DNA of 64,000 nt from Mesorhizobium sp. AR02 (GTDB taxonomy: Bacteria; Pseudomonadota; Alphaproteobacteria; Rhizobiales; Rhizobiaceae). The DNA is taken from positions 124,001 to 188,000 of the forward strand of contig NZ_CP080533.1 in the NCBI RefSeq assembly GCF_024746835.1, in the 5' to 3' direction. Every line of letters begins with the position of its first letter. Positions within the stretch are counted from its first letter, which is position 1. Below the pieces are notes generated by a model. That model was not told the DNA's origin. It saw only the letters and a program-made list of their open reading frames with translations, and did no database searches. Made by a program: the position numbers and the translations under genes. Below, in pieces: positions 52,369-60,268 of the stretch.

Positions 52369-53419
52369 ACAGCGGCCCGAGCCCTCGGCTCTCATGCGCG
52401 TCATGGCTCCCATCGCTGCGACGACGTTGACCCTTGTCGTCGGCGCCGTTCTGTTCGCAGCACTTGGTCACAACCCCGTCGCGATGCTCGACGCGTTCTT
52501 CGTCGCGCCGCTCAATTCGCTGAACGGCCTCTCGGAATTGTTGCTGAAAGCGTCGCCGCTGATCCTCATCGCCTGTGGCCTTGCGGTCGGCTTTCGCGCC
52601 AATGTCTGGAACATCGGCGCCGAGGGTCAACTCGTCATGGGAGCGATTGCGGCGACGGGTGTCGGGCTGTTTTATCCAAATCCGGAAAGCGTGCTGCTTT
52701 TGCCGCTGATGTTTTTGGCGGGCATGGCCGCCGGCATGGCCTGGGCCGCGATACCGGCATTTCTGCGGGCACGCATGAACACCAGCGAAATCCTTGTCAC
52801 GCTGATGCTGACCTATGTTGCGACCCTGTTTTTGTCGTGGTTGGTCCATGGTCCGTGGCGAGACCCCGCCGGCTTCAACTATCCGCAGACCGCGCTGCTG
52901 CCGCCGGCTGCGCTGTTTGCATCGTTCGACGATGCCTACCGCGTCAACCATTCGATTTTCATCACGGCGCTCGTCGTCATAGTCATGTGGATTTTCACCG
53001 ACCGCAGTTTCCTCGGCTACAAGATGACGGTGGGGGGTGCCGCACCGCTGGCCGCCCGCTATGCCGGCTTTCGCGAGTCGGCTGCCATATGGATTGGACT
53101 CTTGGCAGGCGGTGCCGCCGCCGGTGTCGCCGGCATGGCTGAGGCAGCGGGACCGCTTGGCCAGCTTTCGCCGAACGTCTCGCCGGGTTACGGCTTCGCC
53201 GCAATCATCGTCGCCTTTGTCGGGCGGTTGAACGCTTTCGGCATCGTGCTTGCAGGCCTGCTGATGTCGCTGCTCTTCCTCGGTGGCGAAACAGTCCAGG
53301 TCTCGCTCGGCCTTCCCTCGGCGCTGACTCGCGTGTTCCAAGGCGTCCTGCTGTTCTTCCTGCTCGCAGCCGACTTCTTCATCTTCTACCGCATTCGCCG
53401 GGTAGGGGGGCGGAACTGA
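52352..53419 (+). CDS. BMP-associated ABC transporter permease 1
   Basis: 355 aa from a TTG at 52352 (GGGGAC upstream), overlapping the ATPase by 17 bp; an ATG at 52394 would remove 14 residues that relatives normally keep. About nine spans. ANVWNIGAEGQLVMGAI is the conserved motif of YufP/NupP permeases, and ARMNTSEILVTLMLTYVA follows. Pairs with the next gene (1-bp overlap). Confidence 0.88.
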   Translation: MRFRIEQRPEPSALMRVMAPIAATTLTLVVGAVLFAALGHNPVAMLDAFFVAPLNSLNGLSELLLKASPLILIACGLAVGFRANVWNIGAEGQLVMGAIAATGVGLFYPNPESVLLLPLMFLAGMAAGMAWAAIPAFLRARMNTSEILVTLMLTYVATLFLSWLVHGPWRDPAGFNYPQTALLPPAALFASFDDAYRVNHSIFITALVVIVMWIFTDRSFLGYKMTVGGAAPLAARYAGFRESAAIWIGLLAGGAAAGVAGMAEAAGPLGQLSPNVSPGYGFAAIIVAFVGRLNAFGIVLAGLLMSLLFLGGETVQVSLGLPSALTRVFQGVLLFFLLAADFFIFYRIRRVGGRN

Positions 53420-54339
53420 TGGATCTGTTCATCGCCATCTTCACCGGCACGATCGTCGCCGCCACGCCTCTGGTGCTGGCCGCGCTCGGCGAACTGGTGG
53501 TGGAAAAATCCGGCGTGCTCAATCTCGGCATCGAAGGCATGATGCTTACTGGTGCGGCCCTTGCCTTCGGCGTCGCCCTTGCGGGCTTGCCGTTGCCGCT
53601 GGCCATCATGGCCGGCATTGCCGGCGGCGCTGCATCGTCGATGCTGTTCGGCGTGCTGGCGCTGACCTTCCTGACCAACCAGTACGCAGCTGGCCTGGCT
53701 CTGGCGATCTTCGGTTCCGGCCTGTCGGCGATGATCGGTAACGGCTTTGGCAACACGCCGATCGCGGCTCTCGGCGCGCTTCATATTCCGGTCCTTTCGG
53801 ATATTCCGGTCATTGGGCCGCTCATCTTCCGCTTCGACATACTGGTCTATTTCAGCCTGTTGATGGTTGTCCTCACCGGCTGGTTTCTCTACCGGACCAA
53901 GGCAGGCCTGGTGCTGCGCACGATCGGGGAATCGCCGCAATCCGCACATGCGATCGGTTATCCGGTTATCCGGATCCGCTATCTTGCGGTGTTGTTCGGC
54001 GGCGCCATGGCGGGATTGGCAGGAGCCTATCTGTCGGTGGCCTATACGCCGCTGTGGGTGGAGAACATGACCGCCGGCCGAGGTTGGATCGCGCTCGCGC
54101 TGGTGGTCTTTTCCACCTGGCGCCCCTATCGTGTCCTGTTCGGAGCCTGGCTGTTCGGCGGTATGACGATCCTGCAACTCCAGGGGCAGGTGCTCGGCAT
54201 TCCCCTGCCGTCGGAGCTGCTCTCCGCGCTGCCCTATCTGGCGACGATCGTGGTGTTGGTGATCATCTCGCGCAATCGCCAGATGCTCGCCTTGAATTTC
54301 CCAGCATCCCTGGCAAAGCCATTCAGGCCCGCTGGCTAG
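53419..54339 (+). CDS. BMP-associated ABC transporter permease 2
   Basis: 306 aa, eight or nine hydrophobic segments. KSGVLNLGIEGMMLTGAALA is the YufQ/NupQ motif, and TKAGLVLRTIGESPQSAHAI the cytoplasmic loop. Completes the importer. Behind it come 600 bp with the second dispersed repeat and no gene. Confidence 0.9.
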   Translation: MDLFIAIFTGTIVAATPLVLAALGELVVEKSGVLNLGIEGMMLTGAALAFGVALAGLPLPLAIMAGIAGGAASSMLFGVLALTFLTNQYAAGLALAIFGSGLSAMIGNGFGNTPIAALGALHIPVLSDIPVIGPLIFRFDILVYFSLLMVVLTGWFLYRTKAGLVLRTIGESPQSAHAIGYPVIRIRYLAVLFGGAMAGLAGAYLSVAYTPLWVENMTAGRGWIALALVVFSTWRPYRVLFGAWLFGGMTILQLQGQVLGIPLPSELLSALPYLATIVVLVIISRNRQMLALNFPASLAKPFRPAG

Positions 54340-54474
54340 CTAGAAACCATCCGCTCCCTTGAAGCGTGGCTTCAGGAATGAGTGCTGTTGACACACTGGA
54401 CAGTAGGCGGTCTTCGGAAGCGTGCGCACTACGTTTGTAGTCAGAAGTGCAATAAAGCTTATGGCTTTCAGTTG

Positions 54475-54789
54475 TGGCGGAACAATCGTAAATTAGGTTA
54501 CGTTTGGATGGGTGTTTCAGGCCAAATTGCTCAGTCGTTCCAGCGGGGTATTGGACGGACTGAGACAGAAAAAAGATAATGAAATTAGTATGTTAGGACA
54601 CAAAGTTGCCGCCGCACCTATGATGGATGGGGCAGATAGTTAAATAGAATCAAATAGTTACGATAGGTTGTGTGCAAAATTCGCACACGAAAGTTCTGCT
54701 TCTCTTCTTTTTTCGTTCCCACGACGAAGCCGCCGACAGCCGCTTTCGAACGCTCTTCTGCCGACGATATTGACCGCTCCTTCGCGGAT
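54475..54789 (+). repeat. Dispersed repeat, copy 2 (about 310 bp)
   Basis: Direct-orientation relative of 27332-27643, with the hairpin GTGTGC/GCACAC at 54670-54688. Small open frames inside the two copies are similar (for example CAKFAHESSASLLFSFPRRS here), but the differences between the copies do not favour silent changes and there are small indels, so they are probably not genes. The rest of 54340-54936 holds nothing else recognised. Confidence 0.8.
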
Positions 54790-54936
54790 TTCCGCCAGAG
54801 ACGACATTTCAGCCACATGCTTGGCAGACGCTTACACGCTGATCCAGGTCCAGGCACCCTGTACTGTAGCAGTATGAAGATGATCGACGGCCGACCGTTT
54901 TACTGCCGACAGTAATACGAGAGGGGAATCCGCCCC

Positions 54937-55119
54937 TCACCCCTGACGATGGCCCTGGCGGAAGATTATCCGCGCCTCGCGGAGCAGGGAATTCCGGTCA
55001 GTGCCCAGCATGCCGATCAGGCCGCGCGCCTGGTCCATGGTGATACCGGTTTCCGTGGCAAGTTGACTTGCAAGCCTATCGCGCTCCGACATGCGGGCGC
55101 CGTCGCCTTCGTCGCCCAT
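54937..55119 (-). CDS. Small hypothetical protein with an ETGI-QAR-LLREARI module
   Basis: 60 aa (MGDEGDGARMSERDRLASQL...). The helical stretch TGITMDQARGLIGMLGTDRN and LLREARI is nearly repeated at the C-terminus of the DUF982 protein encoded 225 bp upstream on the same strand. Similar tails appear in small rhizobial proteins; I know no function. Start not certain. No other gene is seen in 55120-55343. Confidence 0.55.
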   Translation of the reverse strand: MGDEGDGARMSERDRLASQLATETGITMDQARGLIGMLGTDRNSLLREARIIFRQGHRQG

Positions 55120-55343
55120 GGTGAGTTGTCCCTTCTCACTTTGGCATTTTATCCCTCAAGCTCAAGCGCGGGCCTGCAATTTCGTTCCGGCTCCTTCGCT
55201 GACTTCTGGTTGTGGAAAAGGGTGCCCCGCACCCCTGCCTGACCGGCGAGGTCCGGGGGTAGCAACTGCCAGAGGGTTTTGGTGCGGTCCGCAGGCGGAG
55301 CCGAGGCTCGGCCCTCTTGCGGGCGCGAGGGGTCGCGTCCCCT

Positions 55344-55826
55344 TCAATGCCGGGCTTTCAAAATTCTGGCCTCTCTTAGCAATGCTGCCCGATCGTGGCC
55401 AATCATGTGAAAAAGTTCGCGGGCCTGCTCCTCTGCGATACCGGTTTCGCGCGCCAGGAATCGGACCAGAAACTCCTCTTCCTCCTCCATCCGCGCGCGC
55501 TCTCGCCGCTTCTGCTCGCTGCGCGATGGGGGCGTGGTCTCAAAGTCAGGATGAGGCTGCAACTCGGCGTCCTCATCCTCGTCTTTCACCACCAAGCCAG
55601 CTTCCTTGGCTGCCGCCAGGAAGGCGCGTCGGGCATTCTCAACATCGTCCTTTGAGGTCAGGCGCCCGGTACAGGCCCGGAGAGCAGCGCGATATCGCGG
55701 ACCATGCTGCTCGGGCCAGCGCTCCATCATGAACACGGCGGCCTGGGACACACTGGCCAACCTCCGGAACTCGCCTGGCCTTGACGTCTCAACGATCAGG
55801 GGAACGTCAAAAAAGGCATCGTTCAT
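55344..55826 (-). CDS. DUF982 domain protein with C-terminal ETGI-QAR module
   Basis: 160 aa from the ATG at 55826 (GGGG 7 bp upstream; an ATG at 55838 is also possible). The first 80 residues fit DUF982, a family nearly confined to Rhizobiales: FRRLASVSQAAVFMMERWPE, then RYRAALRACTG and ENARRAFLAAAKEAG. An acidic and then Arg/Glu-rich charged linker follows (residues 85-125). The C-terminus ARETGIAEEQARELFHMIGH with LLREARI matches the small protein at 54937. Function unknown; small DUF982 proteins are common on plasmids and islands. Confidence 0.75.
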   Translation of the reverse strand: MNDAFFDVPLIVETSRPGEFRRLASVSQAAVFMMERWPEQHGPRYRAALRACTGRLTSKDDVENARRAFLAAAKEAGLVVKDEDEDAELQPHPDFETTPPSRSEQKRRERARMEEEEEFLVRFLARETGIAEEQARELFHMIGHDRAALLREARILKARH

Positions 55827-55976
55827 GGACAGCCCCATTCAATGGCATGGCGAACGAAGAAAGCAGGAGTTGGTTCCGGTGGTAGGGCGACGCGCACTGG
55901 ATCCGCCGCTCCTGTGAAGTTGCTGGACGGTCGGTGTTACAGGCGTTAAAGCGAGCTGACAGGAGGGCCAAACCCC

Positions 55977-56192
55977 ATGGACCCCAAGAGGCTTGACCAC
56001 AAGCTCGATTGCAAGGCGTGCGGGACAATCCAGATGGATATCCCCGACAACGCCACTGACAGTACCCCTATTCATTGCAGCAACTGCGGCGGCTACCTTG
56101 GCGACTGGGGAGAGCTTCAGGACGATTTTCACCGGCAGGCCAGCGACGCTCAAGCCTTTGACCTGAACAACGGCAATATCACCAAGAAATAG
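55977..56192 (+). CDS. Small zinc-ribbon protein, hypothetical
   Basis: 71 aa, with a strong AGGAGG ribosome site ahead of the ATG. Two CxxC pairs (LDCKACGTIQM and IHCSNCGGYLG) 22 residues apart form a likely zinc ribbon; the C-terminus is polar. Conserved small proteins of this kind occur in Rhizobiales, function unknown. A small-RNA gene begins about 60 bp downstream. Confidence 0.72.
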   Translation: MDPKRLDHKLDCKACGTIQMDIPDNATDSTPIHCSNCGGYLGDWGELQDDFHRQASDAQAFDLNNGNITKK

Positions 56193-56214
56193 CCGACATG
56201 GCTGCCATGCAAAA

Positions 56215-56229
56215 TTGTGCATTGCACAA
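56215..56229. promoter_or_regulatory. Palindrome upstream of the small RNA
   Basis: TTGTGCATTGCACAA, perfect 6+6 inverted repeat with a 3-base spacer, between the zinc-ribbon stop and the sRNA. It could be an operator or a short hairpin; no promoter boxes can be fixed with confidence. Confidence 0.35.
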
Positions 56230-56249
56230 AACCCCGCAGTCAGCGACTT

Positions 56250-56368
56250 TTTGTGGGTCGGCCATCTACTCCTCCCAGATGTGATGCCGATGCAAGCGAG
56301 CCACACCTCCTCCCGTGACGAGCTTTAGATCGAACCCGCTGCCACCTCCTCCCGGCAGCGGGTTTTTT
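56250..56368 (+). ncRNA. CCUCCUCCC-loop small RNA (cuckoo/CcsR-like), three hairpins
   Basis: Three hairpins follow each other with nearly the same loop. Hairpin 1, 56263-56281: CATCT-ACTCCTCCC-AGATG. Hairpin 2, 56302-56317: CAC-ACCTCCTCCC-GTG (short stem). Hairpin 3, 56335-56362: CCCGCTGCC-ACCTCCTCCC-GGCAGCGGG, directly followed by six Ts, a classic intrinsic terminator. Loops of this type are complementary to Shine-Dalgarno sequences and define the alphaproteobacterial cuckoo/CcsR RNA family (from the literature). The 5' end is not known; the start given is approximate. Confidence 0.72.
56335..56368 (+). terminator. Intrinsic terminator of the small RNA
   Basis: Nine-base-pair GC-rich stem CCCGCTGCC/GGCAGCGGG, ten-base loop, then TTTTTT. 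The strongest terminator seen in the window. The loop doubles as an anti-Shine-Dalgarno motif. Confidence 0.9.
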
Positions 56369-56369
56369 C

Positions 56370-56771
56370 ATGGGCCTAGCAGCGGCTACTGTACGGTTCT
56401 CGGCGGCGCCGGGCGGTGGAGCGAGCACGGTAAAGGCAGTCTTGCTGAGCGCAACTTCGCTGAACGTTGTTTGGCGCATGAAATCCGATCTTGAGGACGA
56501 AGTCCTTTTCAAGCCTGAGCCGATCCTGCGCTTCACTTCTCTGCTGATGGTGCGCGATGCCGCTCTGGCAGGTGCGGGCGCGGCATTGCTTCCGAAGCTT
56601 CTTGTCGCAGGCGATATCGAGGCGGGCCGCCTCGTTTGCTGGGGAACTCACGCCGGTCGGTCTGTGGAAATCTGGGCGCTCCAAAGCTCGCGACGTCTTG
56701 TCGGTGCCAAGGTTCGCGCTTTCTTGGATGTGATGGAGAGGGCATTTCCGACCAAAGGTTTTTATTCCTGA
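56370..56771 (+). pseudogene. LysR regulator fragment (effector-domain C-terminus)
   Basis: The frame encodes about 133 aa whose residues 15-130 read like the second half of a LysR effector domain: NDVAxx-like loss, then PILRFTSLLMVRDAALAGAG, ALLPKLLVAGDIEAGRLVCW and an ending with VGAKVRAFLDVMERAFP. The helix-turn-helix and the first half are missing, and the apparent start falls right behind the sRNA terminator. It is a decayed gene, cut at its 5' end. Confidence 0.7.
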
Positions 56772-57073
56772 ATCCTGAACAAGAACCTGTCCTGCCGGCC
56801 ATCAGCGTTGGGGAAGAGGCGGCAACGGATATATAGTCGCGCCGTCACTGCGTCGGCGGCGTAGCGACGTTTGGCTCCGGTCTTGCTCACTCGTTCAACG
56901 TTGGCGCGTACGGGGAGAAGTGTCGGGTTCCCGTGAAAACAGATGCGCCGAGCGCCTAACTTGATCAAAATCTCTGACGAGGCATTCTCATGATTAAGTG
57001 CCAAGAAACAGCTGGTGCTGATGACGGAACATAAGTCCGTAGATCGCGCACTGTGATGTTAATGCGAGGATCA
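56772..57073. other. Gap with no recognised feature
   Basis: About 300 bp without a supported gene. A minus-strand frame at 56762-57004 (80 aa) has no ribosome site or recognisable domain. Confidence 0.5.
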
Positions 57074-57448
57074 ATGGATATGGACGAGAACGGCCTGGCC
57101 GAAATATCGGCCCGTTACGTTCGATTCGCCGATGCGGAAGCTCGCGGTCGCTCGCCGCTCTACGAGGAGCTGGCGCGTGCAATCGCGGGGGACCGGGAGA
57201 CACTCAGCTTGCTGGCGTCCCTCCCGGATATGAAGCGGCAACCGAACCTTCTGCTCGCCGCGGTGCGCCACCTCTTCGGCACGCCGACGGGGTGGACCGA
57301 ATTTCGCCAAGCGCTTCTGGCGCATACTGACGCTGTCCGCTCGCTCATGCTCGAGCGCTCAACCCAGACCAACGAGCCCGCGAGGTGTGCTACGCTGCTG
57401 CCCATCCTAGCGCGGCTGAGCGCAACGCCGATCACGTGCCGGCAGTGA
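57074..57448 (+). pseudogene. DUF2332 family protein, truncated N-terminal fragment
   Basis: 124 aa from the ATG at 57074 (GAGG upstream). Family features: YVRFADAEARGRSPLYEELA, LPDMKRQPNLLLAAVRHLFG, and MLERSTQTNEPARCATLLPI. Normal DUF2332 proteins are over 300 aa and continue with a glycine-rich active region that is absent here. The frame runs out within 30 bp of where DUF2958 sequence begins in another frame, so a deletion or insertion joined two genes. Confidence 0.7.
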
Positions 57449-57738
57449 AGTTCTTCAATCCGCTAGGCCAAGGAGTCTGGCTCGCGACCGAGCTCGACGC
57501 CGATGGTGACACCATGTTCGGCCTCGCTGATCTTGGTTGTCCGGAGGTGGGCAGTTTCTCACTCCTCGAGATGACGTCCGTCCGGCTGCCCTTTGGCATG
57601 GGCATCGAGCGCGACATCCTCTTTGCCACCGACCTGCCGATTTCGATCTGGGCAGAAGCCGCCCACCGAGCCGGAAACATTCGCGATGCCGAAAGCATTC
57701 TCTACCACGCCGCCCACTCTGGCCGGAGCGGCGCGTGA
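57385..57738 (+). pseudogene. DUF2958 protein lacking its N-terminus
   Basis: From about 57430 the frame reads VPAVKFFNPLGQGVWLATEL, then MFGLADLGCPEVGSFSLLEM and VRLPFGMGIERDILF, typical of DUF2958, a plasmid/ICE-borne family next to ParB-like genes. The first 20 or so residues are replaced by unrelated sequence from the junction with the DUF2332 fragment, and no good start is visible. It may be non-functional. Confidence 0.7.
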
Positions 57739-57909
57739 GATCTCAGCTTTAAATCCGCAAAGCCGCAGATGGCCAAAGGCCTGTCTGCGGCCCGATCCTT
57801 TCGATCTTCGGTGTGCGGCGCGGTCCTCAGAGTGAGAGGGCTGCGCCCGTCTTTGTGACGGGTTTGGAGGTCGAGAGAATCTCGGCCGCCCGTCGCGGAG
57901 ATAGTCCCC

Positions 57910-59007
57910 ATGGCTACTGCCAAGCAGAAGATCACCCTCAACGCTTCGCGCGACATCCCCTTCAACAAGCTGATGCTGAGCCAGTCCAACGTACGGCGCA
58001 TCAAGCGCGGGGAAACGATCGAGGACCTCGCCGCCTCGATCGGACGGCGCGGACTCTTGCAGAGTCTCAACGTCCGGCCAGTGCTGGATGGCGAGGGCAA
58101 CGAGACCGGCATGTTTGAGGTGCCGGCTGGCGGGCGCCGCTATCGGGCGCTGGAACTGCTGGTCAAGCAGAAGCGTATGGTCAAAACCGAGCCCGTGCCC
58201 TGCGTCGTCACCGACGCCCATAGCGAGGTGCCGATCGAGGAGGATTCGCTGGCCGAGAATTTTCAGCGCGAGGACCTTCATCCCCTCGACATGTTCCGAG
58301 CCTTCCAGACCCTGCACGACCAAGGCGCCAGCCATGAGGAGATCGCGGCACGCTTCTTCGTGTCGCCTACCTTCGTGCAGCAGCGTCTGCGCCTCGCCAA
58401 GGTCTCGCCCAGACTGCACGATATCTACGAGCAGGAGGGCATGAAGCTCGAGCAACTCATGGCCTTCACGGTGTCGGACGATCACGCCCGTCAGGAACAG
58501 GTCTGGGAGGCGCTCGAAAACTCCTGGTCGAAGGAGCCGCAGCAGATCCGGCGCCTGCTGACCGAGACCACAGTGCGTGCGACTGACCGCCGGGCGCTGT
58601 TCATCGGTGTCGACGCGTATGTCGCTGCTGCCGGCGTGGTGCTGCGTGACCTCTTCGAGTCCGACAATGGTGGCTGGCTGCAGGACCCCGCGCTACTCGA
58701 CCGCCTGGTCCGCGACAAGCTGAAGTCGATCGCCGACGAGATCGCGGCGGAGGGCTGGAAGTGGATCGTGGTCGATGTCGATCTGCCTTACGGCCACAAT
58801 CACGGCCTGCGGGCATGCGAGGTTACTTCCTGGCTGCGTCGCATGGTCTGCCGCAGGGCGTCGCGAACTTCTACGGATCGCAGTTCGCGCTTGGCATTGC
58901 GCTTTGGTTTGCCGCGTCGCTCGCTTTCGTTGCCGTCCATGCGCTACTCTGGACGTCGAGTGAGGGCCGGGGACGGGCGCTGCGCTACGCGATCGCAGCG
59001 GTGGTGA
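57910..59007 (+). CDS. ParB/RepB/Spo0J-like protein with altered C-terminus
   Basis: 365 aa as read. The ParB nuclease-like domain is intact: FNKLMLSQSNVRRIKRGETI, EVPAGGRRYRALELL and the ENFQREDLHPLDMFRAF box, followed by a helix-turn-helix (EEIAARFFVSPTFVQQRLRL). Up to GWKWIVVDVDLPYGHNHGLR (about residue 300) it follows plasmid ParB-like relatives, which then continue for 250 or more residues. Here the last 60 residues are out-of-frame traB sequence. So the C-terminal half is lost by deletion. Whether the shortened protein still binds DNA is unknown. Confidence 0.75.
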   Translation: MATAKQKITLNASRDIPFNKLMLSQSNVRRIKRGETIEDLAASIGRRGLLQSLNVRPVLDGEGNETGMFEVPAGGRRYRALELLVKQKRMVKTEPVPCVVTDAHSEVPIEEDSLAENFQREDLHPLDMFRAFQTLHDQGASHEEIAARFFVSPTFVQQRLRLAKVSPRLHDIYEQEGMKLEQLMAFTVSDDHARQEQVWEALENSWSKEPQQIRRLLTETTVRATDRRALFIGVDAYVAAAGVVLRDLFESDNGGWLQDPALLDRLVRDKLKSIADEIAAEGWKWIVVDVDLPYGHNHGLRACEVTSWLRRMVCRRASRTSTDRSSRLALRFGLPRRSLSLPSMRYSGRRVRAGDGRCATRSQRW

Positions 59008-59825
59008 TGAGTATGCCGCCCTTCGGTATTGTCGGGTGGGCACATCCGGTCACGGCTGCCGGGATCTTGTTTCCAGGATGGGGCTGGTTCGGGTTGGCTA
59101 CGGCCGCGATCCTGATGCTCGCCATGACTAAGAAGCGATGGCCGATCGCAGCCGTGCTCGTGGGAGGATTTTGGGCCTGGTCCGCCGCAAATTGGACGCC
59201 TCCTAATCCGTTAGAAGGTTGGGTCGGGACAGACACGCAGTTCCCAGGTTCTCCCCGGCGGTATGCTGACTATGTACAGCAACTCAACACCATTGCTCTC
59301 GCCAAGACGGCGGCCGTGGGCGGCGCGAGCGTCATTGTCCTGCCGGAAAGCGCCGCCGGCCTCTGGACGCCGACCGTCGGACGGCTCTGGGCACGAGAAC
59401 TGACTGGGAGCGGCGTGACTGTCATCGCCGGGGCCGCCGTGGTCGACCAGTATGGCTATGACAACGTCATGATCCGGATCTCGGCCAAGGGAAGCGAAAT
59501 CCTCTATCGTGAGCGCATGCCGGTACCTGTCTCCATGTGGCAGCCGTGGCTCGCCTGGGTGGGGCAGCGAGGCGGGGCGAGAGCGCATGTCTTTGCCAAT
59601 CCGGTCGTCGATGTCGAGGGCGTGAAGATTGCGCCGCTGATCTGCTATGAGCAGCTCATCGTCTGGCCGGTGCTTCAATCCATGCTCCATCGACCGGATG
59701 TCATCGTCGCGGCAGGAAATGGCTGGTGGACGTCGGGCGTCAGCATCGTCGCGATCCAAAAGGCGAGCGCGCAAGCGTGGGCGTCTCTGTTCGGCCTGCC
59801 GCTCATCTTGGCGGTCAATCGCTGA
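58815..59825 (+). pseudogene. traB: TraB conjugal transfer protein, N-terminally truncated
   Basis: About 336 aa remain from an in-frame ATG at 58815. The sequence follows Ti-plasmid TraB: HGLPQGVANFYGSQFALGIA, MPPFGIVGWAHPVTAAGILF, the nitrilase-type VIVLPESAAGLWTPTVGRLW and APLICYEQLIVWPVLQSMLH, and the usual C-terminal GLPLILAVN. TraB is a nitrilase/apolipoprotein-acyltransferase-like membrane protein that aids conjugation. The first 45-50 residues are missing because the gene is fused to the parB-like gene in another frame. Probably inactive. Confidence 0.75.
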
Positions 59826-59838
59826 CGGAGGAAGAGAA

Positions 59839-60200
59839 AAATGGATATCGAACTTGTCTTCAGTGCGCCGATGACAGCTTCGTTGAGGCGATAGGAGTCG
59901 AGTCGCACCTTGCGACCACCATCACAACATATGGAAGGGCGGTCCTTGATACCGGCTCCGCGAGCGCCGGCTCAAGCCGTCGAGGTCAGCCGACTTCATG
60001 CCGGAAGCCTTCAACGACTCGATCGAGGCCTATCGAAGCGAATATTTCGAGGCGAGTACGTGTTCGCCAGGGCGATCCCTCCACTGTCGAGGCCCTGGAA
60101 CCGGGAGGCTCTATCACTGAACAGGACTGTGATAGTCCGCGGGCCTCCCGTCGGCGCCAGGGTATGATCCGGACAAGGCTGAACCTCGGGGCGTCATTAC
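59839..60200 (+). pseudogene. traH remnant
   Basis: Directly after traB (GGAGGAAGAG, then an ATG at 59839) the frames read fragments of a TraH-like start: CADDSFVEAIGVESHLATTI in one frame and LIPAPRAPAQAVEV in the next. In Ti plasmids traH follows traB. At least one frameshift and an early stop (59890-59892) break the gene, and the remainder cannot be followed with confidence. Confidence 0.45.
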
Positions 60201-60226
60201 TGGATAAATAATTGATTCAGCTACCT

Positions 60227-60264
60227 TTCAGCAATACATGCGAAAGTTCGTGATGATTGCTGAA
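60227..60264 (+). repeat. 38-bp palindromic element, left copy
   Basis: TTCAGCAAT-N20-ATTGCTGAA just beyond the stop of the nucleotidyltransferase gene. An inverted relative lies at 61328-61365 with identical 9-bp arms, identical 20-bp spacing, and 12 of 20 spacer bases equal after reverse complementing (counted by eye). Confidence 0.75.
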
Positions 60265-60268
60265 AAGA

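Noticed and set aside
56762..57004. Minus frame of 80 codons between the LysR fragment and the DUF2332 fragment
   Set aside because: No ribosome site, no recognisable domain, in a decayed region.
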